Position numbers and translations under genes: made by a program. Source: Euglena gracilis (lineage: Eukaryota > Euglenida > Euglenophyceae > Euglenales). From it: a DNA stretch of 64,000 nt. Position 1 is the first letter of the stretch. The number at the start of each line of letters is the position of its first letter. Under the pieces are notes generated by a model. The model searched no databases. It saw only the letters and a list, made by a program, of their open reading frames with translations, and was not told the DNA's origin. The stretch is taken from positions 2,970,504 to 3,034,503 of the forward strand of contig CP154957.1 in the NCBI GenBank assembly GCA_039621445.1. The letters run 5' to 3'. Below are positions 1-12,300 of the stretch, in pieces.

Positions 1-295
1 GATTGCAATTTCGGTTGCTCTTTTGATTCGACGATGCTTTTTGCATGTTTTTTTGGCTTGTCTTTTTTGTTCCCTCAGAGTTATTCAAAAAGGTCAAAGG
101 TCAAAGGAGTTTAAATACTAATGTGTTCCTATGCCTGCAATCTGGTTCCAGCCTTTACAGCGCCTGTCATGTCTGCATGTGTGTGGCATTTCTGTGTGTG
201 TCTGCCCGGTGTGTGGGTGGGTGGGTGGGTGGGTGAGTGTGGGTGGATGTGTGTGTGTGTGTGAGTGAGTGTGCGTGTGAGTGACTGTGCGTGCG
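1..295. other. no gene seen; G/T-rich lead-in
   Basis: No supported gene. From about 208 the sequence becomes GGGT/GTGA-rich and grades into the GT microsatellite. Short ORFs here are by-products of the simple sequence. Confidence 0.6.
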
Positions 296-440
<145 letters not shown>

Positions 441-656
441 CGCCTGTGTGTGTGGCATGCTTGTGCGGCATGGCACACATCGTGGCATGGCATGGCACAG
501 TATCACAGTGTCATAACGGTGGCACGCGGCGTGGGAGCGGAACAGCTCAACGACCATGGCAGACAAATCACGGGAGGAAATCCGCAGTGTCTCACTCCCA
601 GGGACGCAGTGGATGACAGGCTTTCGCTTTGGGCTCCATCCACACTTACCACTGAT

Positions 657-1167
657 TGGGGGACTGCCCAGCCCCCCCCCCCTGCCACTGCCAGGGAGTT
701 TTCAAACGTTAGACCCCCCATAGGGCGGAGGGACAGGGGGGGGGGACCCGGAGGGGGGTTCTCCTTCATTTTTGTCCACCCTCCCCAACCGGCAGCCCCG
801 GCCCCGCCCAGGGTTTGATATAAGGAAGCGGCGTACCACAACGGTTTTAGGTGGGGGAGTGTCCCTCCACCCCCCCCCCCTCCCTGGCCCGCAGGGGGGG
901 GTCCGACCCCACCCCACCATCCATGGGGTTTCGGACCGCCCCCGGGGTTTACCCGGACCCCCCACCCCCCCCAAAGGGCAATTTTTTTTTTCCTCCGTCG
1001 CTTGTCGCCGAAATTGGGGGACTGCCCAGCCCCCCCCCCCCTGCCACTGCCAGGGAGGTTTCAAACGTTAGACCCCCCATAGGGCGGAGGGACAGGGGGG
1101 GGGGACCCGGAGGGGGGTTCTCCTTCATTTTTGTCCACCCTCCCCAACCGGCAGCCCCGGCCCCGCC
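657..1167. repeat. direct duplication of a ~155 bp block
   Basis: The block at about 657-808 recurs at about 1012-1167, about 355 bp away, nearly identical. Each copy begins in a C-run after GGGGACTGCCCAG, contains TTTCAAACGTTAGACCCCCC, and is followed by the left end of element W (CAGGGTTTGATATAAGGA). The first W copy (809-1011) is truncated where the second block starts. Homopolymer C/G tracts account for most differences. Confidence 0.85.
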
Positions 1168-1549
1168 CAGGGTTTGATATAAGGAGGGCGTACACGGTTT
1201 AGGTGGGGGGGTGTCCCTCCACCCCCCCCCTCCTGGCCCGCAGGGGGGGTCCGGACCACCCCCCACCTGCCAGGGGGGTGCGGACCGACCCAGGGGGTAC
1301 CCGGGACCCCCCCCAAAAAGGGCCAATTTTTTCCTCCGGCGCTTTGCGCCGAAATTTTTTTGCATTTTTTGGCAATTTTTTGCCCAAATAGTGCCCAAAA
1401 TGGCACTTTTGGTCGTTTTGGGGGGTCAAAAATCCTCGGTCACCCGGACCGCGCCCCTTTTTAGGTGGGGGGGTGTCCCCACCCCCCCCCCTCCTGGCCC
1501 GCAGGGGGGGTCCGGACCACCCCCCCACCTGTCCTTATATCAAACCCTG
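1168..1549. mobile_element. element W, hAT-like non-autonomous element
   Basis: A 382-bp unit with perfect 18-bp terminal inverted repeats, CAGGGTTTGATATAAGGA at the left and its reverse complement ending CCCTG at the right. The flanks GCCCCGCC (1160-1167) and GCCCGCCC (1550-1557) look like a decayed 8-bp target duplication. The interior has G/C homopolymers and a GGCGC..GCGCC stem near 1340. There is no coding capacity. A CAGG terminus and 8-bp duplication are typical of hAT transposons. Confidence 0.7.
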
Positions 1550-2548
1550 GCCCGCCCCCCATCCTCCCCAATCTTCCGGCCCTGGGTAGGCCCCTTGGAG
1601 GCAGGGCCATAGCGGCCCTGTCGACCTTGGGCATTGCAGGAATGTGGGGCGCCTCTAATCCTAATCCTAATCCTGCATTTTTGGTGTGAAGCGCCAATTT
1701 TTGGGATCCCCAAATGTGGTTTACCCGGACCTCCCACCCCCCCTGGGGGGGACACCTGGGTGGGTGGGTGGGTGGGTGGGTGGGAGCAGGGGGTACGGTG
1801 GGGTCCGACCAACCCTCCACCAAGACCTCCCATATTCCTGTGTGTGGCTTCAGACCCGAGAGAGCACCCTGTGAACCAAAAAAAATTTCCACCCTTTACA
1901 CAGATAAGATAATTTTGGGTGCATTCAAAATGATTTTTTTCCCAAAAAAAAACTTGAAAGCATTTTCGAGCTTTTTTTTGAACCAAGAGAATTTTTAATT
2001 TTTGTTGCTTTGCTCTGGATTTTTTTTATACAGGTGGCGTCCAAACGCCCCTACCTCGCTCATTCAGTACCCTGCCAATGAGTCAATTAGGCTCGGTTGC
2101 AGGAGACCGACAAAGAACTGAATGGGTATGTTTTGACCACCACAGAAATGTTACCCTGTTCCTCGATAGCCTTTTCTTTGTTACCATGATAATTATTATC
2201 AACATGGGTGTTTGGCCTTCCAAAAAAGTTTGTCTTTTTGTTGAAATTTTATTTTCGAAAATTGAAATTGTGACGGAGGAGCCATTCTGCTGTCTCCTCC
2301 TGGCCATATTCGCCAATTTTGGCCTCTCCTCCATCTTTGCCAATTTGACAGAAAGCCAACTCTCACGGGGGGGGGGGCTTTGGGGGTTTCCAGTTTTCAT
2401 TTTCTTCTTTTCAATAGAATAATTTGCATTCTAAAGAAAATAATTGAAATTCCTGATTTTGGGTTGCAATTTCCTGATTTCAACAATTTCTGGATGACAA
2501 TTCACAATCTTATCTGCAAAGTCACACCCCTTTACTGATTGGAGAGAC
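1550..2548. other. non-coding stretch with C/G and A/T runs
   Basis: Simple GGGT repeats near 1760-1790, then A/T-rich sequence. No ORF shows coding character on either strand. Confidence 0.5.
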
Positions 2549-3621
2549 ATGGCATAAAGTGGAGCCCCCACAGTACCCCACAGTACCCCACAGTACCCCA
2601 CACACCCCCCCACACACCCCCCCACACCCCCCCACACACACCCCCCCACACCCCCCCCACACACCCCCCCCACACCCCCCCCACACACCCCCCACACACC
2701 CCCCACACCCCCCCCCCCCCCCACACTACCCCCCACACACCCCCCCACACACCCCCCCACACCCCCCCACACTACCCCCCACACTCATGTTGACTGTGCG
2801 CAACTGTTCGGGTGTCATTTTTTTTGACTTACTCGGCCTTCGGCCTCGTCGCGCCGCGGCCTTCGGCCGCGGCCCGGGGGGGGGGGGGGGGGGCCGCCCC
2901 CCCCCCCCCCCCCCCCCAGAACCAAAATAACATCATCATTGTGTGTGCAAGGCAAGGGAAAGAAAATCCACTTTGTTGGTTTACAGTACCATGGGTGAGC
3001 AACAGCTTGATTCTTTTTTAAACCTAAGTTGAATGTGCGCAACTGTTCGTGTGTCATTTTTTTTTGCCTTACTCGTCCTTCAGCCTCGTCGCGCCGCGGC
3101 CTTTGGCCGCGGCCCGGGGGGGGGGGGGCCGGACCCCACCCAAAACCAAAATAACATCATCCCCTTGTGTGTGCAAGGCAAGGGAAAGAAAATCCACTTT
3201 GTTGGTTTACAGTACCATGGGTGAGCAACAGCCTGATTCTTTTTTACACCCAGGTTGAATGTGCGCAACTGTTGGGGTGTCATTTTTTGTGACTTACTCG
3301 GCCTTCGGCCTCGTCGCGCCGCGGTCCGGGGGGGGCGGGTCGCCCCCCCCGGACCCCCCCCAGAACCAAAATAACATCATCCCCTTGTGTGTGCAAGGCA
3401 AGGGAAAGAAAATCCACTTTCCTCAGATTTGGCACCCCCCTCACACCCCCCCCCCCCCCCCACCCCCCACACCCCCCCCACACAACCCCCCCCCACACTC
3501 CCCCACACACACCCCCCCCCCACACCCCCACACATCCCCCCACACACCCCCCCACACACCCCCCCACACATACCCCCCACAGTACCCCACACTTAAGTGT
3601 GGGGGCTCCATTTTATGCCAT
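2549..3621. mobile_element. element X copy 1, TIR element with tandem interior
   Basis: The termini are inverted repeats. The left end reads GGCATAAAGTGGAGCCCCCA from 2551; the right end reads its reverse complement, with one change, finishing near 3621. Inside each terminus lies a (CCCCACA)n tract (about 2580-2785 and 3435-3590). The core holds three tandem units. A shorter inverted copy lies at 15613-15921. No protein is encoded. Confidence 0.75.
2788..3425. repeat. three tandem ~200-230 bp units inside X
   Basis: Units start near 2788, 3029 and 3258. Each opens with GTGCGCAACTGTT, runs through ACTCGGCCTTCGGCCTCGTC-like sequence and a G/C homopolymer, and closes with AAAATAACATCATC and AAGGGAAAGAAAATCCACTTT. 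The third is shortened in its G-run and right end. Confidence 0.88.
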
Positions 3622-3639
3622 ATGTGTGATTGGAACCTT

Positions 3640-3998
3640 GAATTTGGCACGATGAGGTAATTTTTCAGAAATCCAGCCCAAAGGAGGAACTCACAACCAA
3701 AATTAGCAATTATCACCAAAAGTTCATCAGCTCTCAAACTTGGGGTAGGCCTGGCCTCTCTCAGTTTGAGGTTTTCTACCGATGCCGGGAATTGTCCCCA
3801 AAAAATGAGAAACCCCAGACGCTGTTGCATAATTTTCACGCAGAAGAACCCCCAGCACAAGGTGTGTAATGAGTGCAGTGGTATCCTCGATGGCCAACAC
3901 TTATCTTTCAGAAATGGCTGGGTTGTGTTTCTCTTTTGTTGTTTTTTTAAAAAAAATCTAATTTTTTTCAGAGGTGTCTTTCTTTTCACGTGTCCTTG
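3640..3998. other. no supported gene
   Basis: Mixed-composition sequence ending in a pyrimidine-rich run before the acceptor of the exon at 4002. Confidence 0.4.
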
Positions 3999-4001
3999 CA
4001 G

Positions 4002-4061
4002 GCAGTAGACGCCGCCAATTTCTCATTTCAGTTACTTCCCCGGCAACCTCCTGTGCTGCAG
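4002..4061 (+). CDS. candidate exon A1 (NFSFQL block), paralogue of 48502-48580
   Basis: The block follows a pyrimidine-rich tract and the acceptor TTGCAG at 3996-4001. It reads AVDAANFSFQLLPRQPPVLQ in frame. The block at 48502-48580 reads AAEASNFSFQLVPRMPPTL. Over these positions most residues match, while many codons differ only at the third base (aat/aac, ttc/ttt, tca/tcc, tta/ctg). That pattern suggests selection on protein, so I take both as real exons or recent derivatives. NFS is a potential N-glycosylation site. The donor is unclear; the block ends in CAG followed by CAG. Function unknown. Confidence 0.5.
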
Positions 4062-4727
4062 CAGACTACGTCGGTTAGAAAGCCTCTATGCCAATGCACA
4101 ACTTCGATTGTGAACCTCGGAAATTCAAGCAGAAACACCCTAACGCATGGTTTGCAGAGTGTCAAAAGGCACGTCTTTTTCTTAGGCATTTTCTCACCTT
4201 TTTCTCCATTTTTTTTAAAATATTGCCCATTCATGTTTTCTCCACATTCTTTATCCATATGTTTCCATTCTGAAAAAATACACATGCAAACACCACATTT
4301 TTCTTCTGTTTTTGTAACACACTTCTCGAGCATATTCCCCCCCATAGCATATCTCTCCCGATGCCGATACCAACAGGCACCGAGCGAGTGGTGCAACGTG
4401 AGGGAAACACTGAGTTTTTATCATCTCGTGACAGTTTTAGGGAATGAACCCCAACTCTAACCCTAATCCAAAATTCAACGGAAAAAGGTGTGAACCTGGT
4501 GCGAAAATACAAAAATGGAGTTGGTGAATATACATGTATGTTTGATTATTTGTAGATGTGTCTACCTTAAGCATGTATGATGGAGCATATTGCTAAACCG
4601 GTGCACGCCCTTCTGAAGGTGGTTCCAGATTTTTTTTTTCTGGGCAAGTGAAGTGTTTTAAGCAATGAGGCACTCCGGGTAGTTGTTCGCCAAACGGTTC
4701 CGCCGGCGGTCTGCTGGTCTGCGGCAG
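4062..4727. other. presumed intron; no gene seen
   Basis: A/T-rich sequence with a short TAACCCTAA-like stretch near 4457-4470. The exon that lies between the paralogous blocks at 48.6-49.5 kb has no recognisable counterpart here. Confidence 0.35.
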
Positions 4728-4804
4728 GCGGCAAGGCCATGGTGGTGCGCCTCGGCACCCGCTGCCCCGCAGCGTGCCTGAAGCGGCCCCGTGATGCCGT
4801 GCAG
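4728..4804 (+). CDS. candidate exon B1 (Cys-containing, RCPAxCL block)
   Basis: Starts after the acceptor GCGGCAG at 4721-4727 with two bases before the first full codon, and ends in codon CAG at 4804 followed by GC. It reads G-K-A-M..R-C-P-A-A-C-L-K-R-P-R-D-A-V-Q. The block at 49488-49564 has the same start phase and end and reads G-K-S-M..R-C-P-A-W-C-L-Q-R-P-P-D-G-V-Q. Similarity continues for about ten codons past the CAG (SGG shared), so the exon could run to CAG|GT at 4855. The CPAxCL spacing faintly recalls the start of LCCL domains, but the rest of that domain was not found. Function unknown. Confidence 0.55.
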
Positions 4805-5019
4805 GCGACCCAGAGTGGCGGGCGGAGGGGGCCCGAGCGGTTCTCTGGTTCCCAGGTTTCCTTTCTCCGGGCCACGGCTACACAGCTTTGTTTTCATTGT
4901 TGTTGTTTTTTGTTGGGAAAATGGCAGGGCAAACGTTGCCAGTTTTTTTTTGGTTTCGTGGTTCTGTCGAACGTCCCGGGTGACGTGTGGGCAAAGAGGT
5001 TGGCAGCACCCAGGCACTC

Positions 5020-5560
5020 ATGAATAAGTGATTGCCACCCCCTTGTTTGGTTCTTGGTTTCACCACTCAACTCTTAAAGAATCCCCCGATGCAGAATGCT
5101 CGGGGTTCCCTGGTGCCGGCCAATCTGCTTGAAGTTGCCAGGGCCTTTGTCATTCAACGGAATTGAGGGTGCAGGTGGTCAACACAAAAAAAGACTGATG
5201 AAAGCATATAGTGTGGTTGCAGCCGAATGGACCGTCCTGGTTAACGTCGATCAATGCCAGTGCAAAGCAAAATGCTTTTACGGAAAAAATGTTATGCTCC
5301 CTCATACCTGCCCCCCCCTCCTGGAAATTGTCCTCCACCTTGTAATTGTCTGTCCTTATAGGGACCTGTTTCCTTCCTCTGAACTCGCTGATTTGTCTGT
5401 AGACAATTTCCCGGGGGGGGGGGGTAAATATGTGAGAGGTGTGTGTTCAGCATGCGGCCAACGAGTAATTCGGAATGCCCGAAATTATCTGATGCATGCC
5501 CATCCTGCTCTTCCAAGGCATTAGATAAGAATGACCCCAGTTAATAGCAGCAACCATCTG
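5020..5560. other. ORF-bearing stretch, not convincing as a gene
   Basis: A 142-codon plus-strand ORF (5096-5524) runs across a G-homopolymer and a segment (about 5355-5425) related to dispersed repeats near 35.03-35.1 and 43.2 kb. Its tail has a C-x2-C...H-x-H arrangement, too little for a zinc-finger call. Confidence 0.3.
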
Positions 5561-5752
5561 TCGAGCAGGGGTTTTCTTACGCCGGAGGGGACCCCATCCC
5601 CCGGGAGGGGGGTCCAGCAGCCAGCAGCTCAAATCCAGCCAACAGCCCAAATTCGGGCTGGGAGCCCCCCCCCCCCCGGGGGTCAAGTGAAATAAAGTTG
5701 GGCCCAGCCCGACCGCAGGCCGGGCCAGCCAGCCACAGGCTGACCCGGGATT

Positions 5753-6022
5753 TCTAGCAGACCCCCCACGGGGGGGGTCTGCTAGTAGGGCTAGCTAGTC
5801 GAAGACCTGCGCGAAGCGCCGGAAATTTTTTGGGACCCCCAATAATGGCCAAAAATGCCCGTTTTGGGCCATTTTTGGGAATTTTTGGAACAAAATCAGC
5901 CAAAAACCTATTAAAAACCTCATTTCCACCTCGGTGCACAGCGCCGGAGGAATAACTTTTTTCCAGTTCGGGGGACCCCCGGACCCCCCCCCGGGGGGGG
6001 AGGGGGGGTCTAGCCAGCTGGT
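5753..6022. mobile_element. T-related repeat core
   Basis: Collinear with 60649-60935 inside element T. It begins with a TAGCAGACC..GGTCTGCTAG palindrome, then GCGCGAAGCGCC, then GGGACCCCCAA, TTTTTGGGAATTTTTGGAAC, AAAAATCAGCC-like sequence and a second GCGCCGG block. The T termini (CAGGCTTTTGC) are not recognisable, so this is a partial or diverged copy. Confidence 0.75.
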
Positions 6023-6548
6023 CATGCACCGCACACACATGTATGGAAGAGGGCCGTTTTCATGCCCTAAACCCATCTGTTTTGCAAATGAGCGGATCAT
6101 GCCCTATCTTCAACTGAAGGGTGACTTTTTGTTTGTGTCGCACTGTGTGTGTTGGTGATTTCAAAAAGAATTTTCCCTGCCCCAGAAACATCCTATTTAG
6201 GGTTTACTTTATGGTCGGGACTTCAATTTTTTTGATATTTTGAATGTAATCTTATGTCAGAAACAAAAATTGGTTGTAACCCCGATGAAGCGCTTCTGTG
6301 CAGACACCAGATTGGTTGTGTCCATAGGATCTTGTGGACCCAGGGGGTCCAAATGACCAGGTGGAAAAGCTGTTGGTTGGACCCCTGGGGTGGGGTCGTT
6401 GGCTACTGGGCTGCATCTGACCGGTACCCAAAATGCACCGGAATTTGGGTGACGCAAAGCAACGTGACGCACCTATTACTGATGCATATGCACACATACA
6501 CACATGAGCACACAATTGACACCTTTAAGGGATTTTTTTGAGATGAAA

Positions 6549-6821
6549 AATGTATGTATGTGTGTATGTATGTATGTATGTAATTATGTCTGTATGTATG
6601 TATGTATGTATGTATGTATGTATGTATGTATGTATGTATGTATGTATGTATGTATGTATGTATGTATGTATGTATGTATGTATGTATGTATGTATGTATG
6701 TATGTATGCAAGTATGTATATGTATGTATGTATGTATGTGTATGTATGCGTGTATGTATGTATGTATGTATGTATGCATGCATGTACGTATGCGTGTATA
6801 CGTATGCGTGTACGTATATAC

Positions 6822-6871
<50 letters not shown>

Positions 6872-6990
6872 ATATATACGTATGCGTGTATGCGTGTATA
6901 CGTATACGTATGCGTGTACGTATGTACGTACGTACGCACATACGTATGTATGTATGTCTGTCTGTCTGTCTGTATGTATGAATGTATGCA
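6549..6990. repeat. (TATG)n / (TA)n compound microsatellite
   Basis: Long TATG array to about 6780, then TACG/TGCG variants, a pure TA run (about 6825-6867), then a more TACG-rich arm and a TCTG stretch. The left and right arms are partly complementary around the TA centre. The ORFs (YVCM, HTYI) are artefacts. Confidence 0.97.
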
Positions 6991-6999
6991 CGATTGTCT

Positions 7000-7785
7000 T
7001 GAAGACGGGTCTCAGGTGAGCTCACACTTTTGCGGACCTCGGTCCCCTTCTGGCGCCAACGTTGACGTCCGCAATTGCAACACCCAAACCGAAGGGTGAG
7101 CACGCCCCTGGCAGTATCGGGGGAAATCGATCGTATTGTGTCGTCGTACATAGTGCGTCCATTCCCGCCGTTTGTGCCTTTTTTCTCAGCTGCATGGGCA
7201 GGCGGGGGCTTTCCTTTTTCTGCCGACACAGCACCCATGAAGTGCTCTCCGGCATTTCCTTCCCAGGACCTTTTCTTTCTTCAGGGAATTGCTCTTTCAC
7301 AATCCAAAAATCTGCTTTCAGGAGAAATACCACGTCTCCTCCAATCGCCACGACCTTCAATTTGAGACAAGACGACTGTCCTCAAACACAATGCGACGGT
7401 TCGGGCATGACAACCAAACAAAGCTCGCATCACCATGAGCCTTGAGGCTTTTCAAAAACTTGAAAGTGTTCTTCAGCTAACAAATATATTTGTTTTAAAA
7501 TAGGTCTAATAGATACTGAATATGCCATCATTTTTGCATATTTCAATCCTCGGATCCCCTCCAAGATTTTGATGTATCCGAATGCTCTTCAGGAGGAAAT
7601 CCTGTTTGGTGGAGCAGAACGTGTGATGCCTGAAAAAAAAAATCAAATGTCATGTTTCTAAAATTTTTGCAAAATCCGAAAAGCCAAAAGTTTTTCTTTC
7701 ACCGCTTTCGATGAAACAAAAAAAAATTGAATCGAGAACAAAGCAAAATTCTTCTCGCCCAAAGCAATTTTTACCCTTTTTTTTT
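7000..7785. other. no supported gene
   Basis: Unique-looking sequence. ORFs overlap on both strands near 7062-7445 without codon bias. Confidence 0.4.
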
Positions 7786-7862
7786 AATATCTGAATATAT
7801 TATATACATATAAAATATATATATATATGTAGAATATATATATAATACATATAGAATATATT
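7786..7862. repeat. TATA-rich simple sequence
   Basis: Run of TATATA/ATACATA between non-repetitive flanks. Confidence 0.85.
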
Positions 7863-8084
7863 ATTTTTTTCAAAACTTACTTTTTTGTGCTTTGGTGCAG
7901 ATTTCATGGTAATAATACTATTTTTCGGCCAGTGGCAACATTGTGAAAGCCGCAGAGGTATTATTGCATGGATGCCAATTTCTGGGGGGGGGCAGGGTTA
8001 AACAAGAAAGCTTTTTTTTGTGGGGACGTAATCGACCTGTCCCACCAACCAAGTCCGCTTGCCTGGCAGGGAATTACCCTATTC

Positions 8085-8167
8085 ACGTGTGCATGCATAC
8101 ATGTTTACACACATACATGCATGCATACATACATGCATTCATGCATGGATGTATGTATCATGCATAC

Positions 8168-8198
<31 letters not shown>

Positions 8199-9170
8199 CA
8201 TACATACATACATACATACATACATACATACATACATGCATACATACATCACTTACATAAGTACATACATGAACAACAACAGCAACAGCAGCAACAACAA
8301 CAACAACAATTTTTTTTTTGCTTTTTGAATAACTTTTTCGGTGTGCATTGTCAGGCCCCGAAAACAAAAAAGTGTATTATATTAGGATGGGAGGACAAAT
8401 GATGGAATAGGTCCCAGGACTCGACGAGACACCTAGGTATGGTGAACTGGTGGCACCCCCGGGGTCCCTTCCGACTTAGAAAAATTTTCGCCGCGGGGGC
8501 CATTTTGGGGTCAAAAAATCGATTTTTTCAAAATATCTTGAAACCCTTGGGGAATTGAAGGAAACTCCCCCCAGCAAATATTGAAGCCCCTGGGACCCCC
8601 CAACCACTGGTGGAGACCCGGGGGTCCGGCTGTCCGGCTTGGCCAGAAACGGGCCGTCGAAGGTCCAAAAAAGGGGGCCCCAGGGGGTCAAAAAATCGAT
8701 TTTTTGAAAATTACCCAAAATCGATGGGGAACTGCACGGACCCACCCGGGGACCCAAACCAACCATGGGGGACCCCCAAGTAGCCTGTGTACACCCCTCA
8801 TACCCCCGGCCCCTCCGGACCGTTTTGAAGCCCGTACGGGGCCCCCCAAAAGGGGTTCCCACAGGACTTAGCCGTTTTTCAGCCTTCCAGGGGGGGTAAA
8901 AAATCGATTTTTTGAGAATTACCCAAAACCGATGGGGAACTGTACGCCCGGGGACCCAAACCAACCATGGGGGACCCCCAAGCGGCCTGTGTACACCCCC
9001 CACACCCCCGGCCCGTCCGGACCGTTTTGGGGCCCGTACGAGGCCCCCCAAAAGGGGTTCCCACAGGACTTGGCTTTTTTCCAGCCTTCGGGGGGACAAA
9101 AAATCGAGAAAAATAACCAACAACTAACCACCAAAAAGTGCAAACCAAAAAAACAACCAAAAAACAACCC
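8085..9170. repeat. dispersed repeat with CATA and CAA microsatellites (copy 1)
   Basis: A (CATA)n tract leads to ACTTACATAAGTACATACATG, then AAC/AGC triplets, then GCTTTTTGAATAACTTTTTC, TGTATTATATTAGG and CCTAGGTATG. It then has several blocks built around TCAAAAAATCGATTTTTTGA-like palindromes, alternating with GATGGGGAACTG and CCCCCCAAAAGGGGTTCCC. The same order recurs at 62545-63240 and 63540-64000, so the microsatellites belong to the repeat. Confidence 0.85.
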
Positions 9171-9319
9171 AAAAAAGATTTGTGGGACTATTTGGAGGGC
9201 TCGACTGTTGGGGGGGGGGTGGACAGCTTTTGCTTTTTCCTTCAAATCGTCTATGACAAACCGGATGCAACCTACCAAAGCAATGGCTGCGATGGTTGCA
9301 TACAATTCTTGTGGTTGAT

Positions 9320-12300
9320 GGAGCACCACAGCGGGCCGGGTCAGGTCGCCGGACCGCCGGCCGGGCCGGGCAGCCGGGCCGCCGGCTGTGCCGCCGGGCT
9401 GCTGGGCCGGGCTGGGTCGGGCTGGGCCGCTGGCTGTGCCGCCGGGCCGGGCCGGGCCGGGCCGGGCCGCAGGGCCGCCTGCTGTGCTTCCGGGCGGGGT
9501 CAGGACGCCGGACCGCCGGCCGTGCCGGGCCAGGCCAGGCCGGGCCGGGCCGCCGGGCCGCCGGCTGTGCCGCTGGGTGCGGTCAGGCCGCCGGACCGCC
9601 GGCCGTGCCGGACCCGGCCGTGCCGCCGTGCCAGGCCGTGCCGCCGGACCGGGCCGGGCCGCTGGCCAGGCCGGGCCGGGCCGGGCCGGGCCGGGCCGCT
9701 GGGCCGCCGGCTGTGCCGTCGGGCGCGGTCAGGCCCCCGGACCGCCGGCCGTGCCGGGCCAGGCCGGGCCACCGGCCGTGCCGGACCGTGCCGCCGGACC
9801 GGGCCGGGCCGCTGGCCAGGCCAAGCCAAGCCGGTTCAGGCCGCCGGGCAGCTGGCTGTGCCGCCGGGCCGGGTTAGGCCGCTGGACCGCCGGCCGTGCC
9901 GGGCCGGGCCGTGCCGGGCTGGGCCCCCAGCCGGGCCGGGCCCGGTCATGTCGCACCGACCGCCGGCCGTGCCGGGCCGGGCCGTGCCGCCCGGCCGGGC
10001 TGGGACGAGCCGGGCCGCCGGGCCGCCGGCTGTGCCGCCGGGCTGCCGGGCCGGGTCGGGCGGGGCCGGGCTGCCAGCCGGGTCGGGACGGGCCGGGCCT
10101 GGCCGGACCGCCGGCCGGGCCGGGCCGGGCCGGTGCTGGACCGCGGGCCGGGCCGCGCCGGGCCATGCCGCCGGGCCGCCGGCCGTGCTGGGCCGGGCTG
10201 CTGGGCTGCCGGCCTGGCCGGGCCGGGCCGCCGGCCGTTCCGGACCGGGCCGGGCCGCTGGGTCGGCGGCCAGGCCAGGCCGGGCCGGGCCGCTGGGCCG
10301 CCGGCCAGGCCGGACAAGCCGGTTCAGGCCGCCGGGCAGCTGGCTGTGCCGCCGGGCCGGGCCGTGATGGGCCGGGCCGGACCGGGCAGCCGGCTGTGCC
10401 GCCGCGCGGGGCCGGGCTGCTAGGCCGCTGGGCCGGGCCGGGCCGGGTCAGGTCGCCTGACCGCCGGCCGTGCTGGGCCGTGCCGTGCCGCTGGGCCGGG
10501 CTGGGCCGGGCCGCCGCCGGCTGTGCCGCCGGGCTGCCGGGCCGGGCCTGGCCGTGCCGGGCAGGGCCAGGCCGCTGGGCCGCTGGCCAGGCTGGGCCAA
10601 GCCGGTTCAGGCCGCCGGGCAGCTGGCTGGGCCGCTGGGCCGGGATGGGCCAGGCCGGACCGGGCCGCCGGCTGTGCCGCCGTGCCGGGCCGGGCCGCTG
10701 GGCCGCCAGCCAGGCCAGGCCGGGCCGGGCCGGGCCGGGCCAGGCCGCTGGGCCGCCGGCCTGGCCGGGCCGCCGGGCCGCCGGCTGTGCCGCCGGGCGC
10801 GGTCAGGCCGCCGGACCGCCGGCCGGGCCGCCGGCTATGTTGGAACGTGCCGCCGGGCCGGGCCGGGCCGGGCCGGGCCGGGCCGGGCCGGGCCGACGCG
10901 CCGCCGGCAGTGCCGGACCGTGACGCCGGACTGGGCCGGGCCGCCGGGCCGCCGGCTGTGCCGCCGGGCCGGGCCAGACCGCTGGGCAGCCTGCCGGGCC
11001 GGGCCGGGTCAGGCCGCAGGACCGCTGGTCATGCCGGGCCGGGCCGTGCCGCCGGGCCGCGCCGGGCCGCGGGGCCGACGCCCAGGCCGGGCCGGGCCGG
11101 GCCGGGCCAGGCGGTGTCAGGCCGCTGGGCCGGGCCGGGCCGCCGGCTGTGCTGCCGGGCCGGGTCCTGACCCGGCCCGGCCCGGCCCGGCACGGCAGGC
11201 GGTCCAGCGGATTATGGATGTGCTTATGGCTTTCCCGGTGGCCTTACCCGGTCCAGCCCAGCCGGCGCTCCAGAAGCCTGGCCCGGCACAGCCGGCGGCC
11301 CGGCGGCCTGACCCAGCCCGGCCCGGCCCGGCCTTGCCGGCGGCCCAGCGCCCCGGCCCGGCCCGGCCCGGTCCGGCACGGCCGGCGGTCCAGCGGCCTG
11401 ACCCGGCCCGCCCCAGCCGGCGGCCAAGCGGACCGACCTCGCCGGACCGCCGGCCGTGCCGGGCCGGGCCGTGCCGCCGGGCCGGGCTGGGCCGGGCCGG
11501 GCAGCCGGCCGTGCCGGGCCGGGCCGGTACCGGGCCGGGCCGGGCCGGGTCAGGTCGCCGGACCGCCGGCCGTGCCGGGCCGGGCCGTGCCGCCGGGCCG
11601 GGCTGGGCTGGGCCGGGCAGCCGGCCGTGCCGGGCCGGGCCGGGCTGCCGGCCAGGCCGGGATGTGCCGGGCCGGGTCAGGTCGCTGGACCGCGGGCCGT
11701 GCCGGGCCGGGCCGTGCCGCCGTGCCGGGCCGGGCCGGGCCGGGCGGTGCTGGACCGCGGGCCGTGCCGGGCCGGGCCGTGCCGCCGGGCCGCCGGCCAT
11801 GCCGGGCCGGGCCGCTGGGCCGCCGGCCAGGCCGGGCTGGGCCAGGCCGGTTCAGGCCGCCGGCCCGCTGGCTGTGTCGCCGGGGCTGGGGCTGGGCCGG
11901 GCCGCTGGGCCGCTGGCCAGGCCGGGCCAGGCCCGTTCAGGCCGCCGGGCAGCTGGTTGTGCCGCCGGGCCGGGCCGGGCTGGGCTGGGCCGGGCCGGAC
12001 TGGGCCGCCGGCTGTGCCGCCGCGCCGGCCCGGCCGCTGCGCCGCCTGCCGGGCCAGGTCGGGTCAGGCCGCTGCACTGCCGGCCGTGCTGGGCCGTGCC
12101 GTGCTGCCGGGCCGGGCCGGGACGCTGGGCCGACGCCCAGGCCGGGCCGGGCCGGGCCGGGCCAGGCGGTTTCAGGCTGCCGTGCCGCCGGGCCGGGTCA
12201 GGCCGCTGGACCGCCGGCCGGGCCGGGCCGGGCCGGGACGGGTCGGGGCCGGGCCGGGCCGGGCCGGGCCGGGCCGGGCCGGGCCGACGCGCCGCCGGCA

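Noticed and set aside
4728-4855. Firm LCCL-domain annotation for exons B1 and B2
   Set aside because: Only the CPAxCL spacing agrees. The conserved later Cys and AAxHAG-like part was not found in any nearby frame.
6403-7238. YIHT/YVCM repeat ORFs up to 237 codons
   Set aside because: Translations of the TATG/TA microsatellite.
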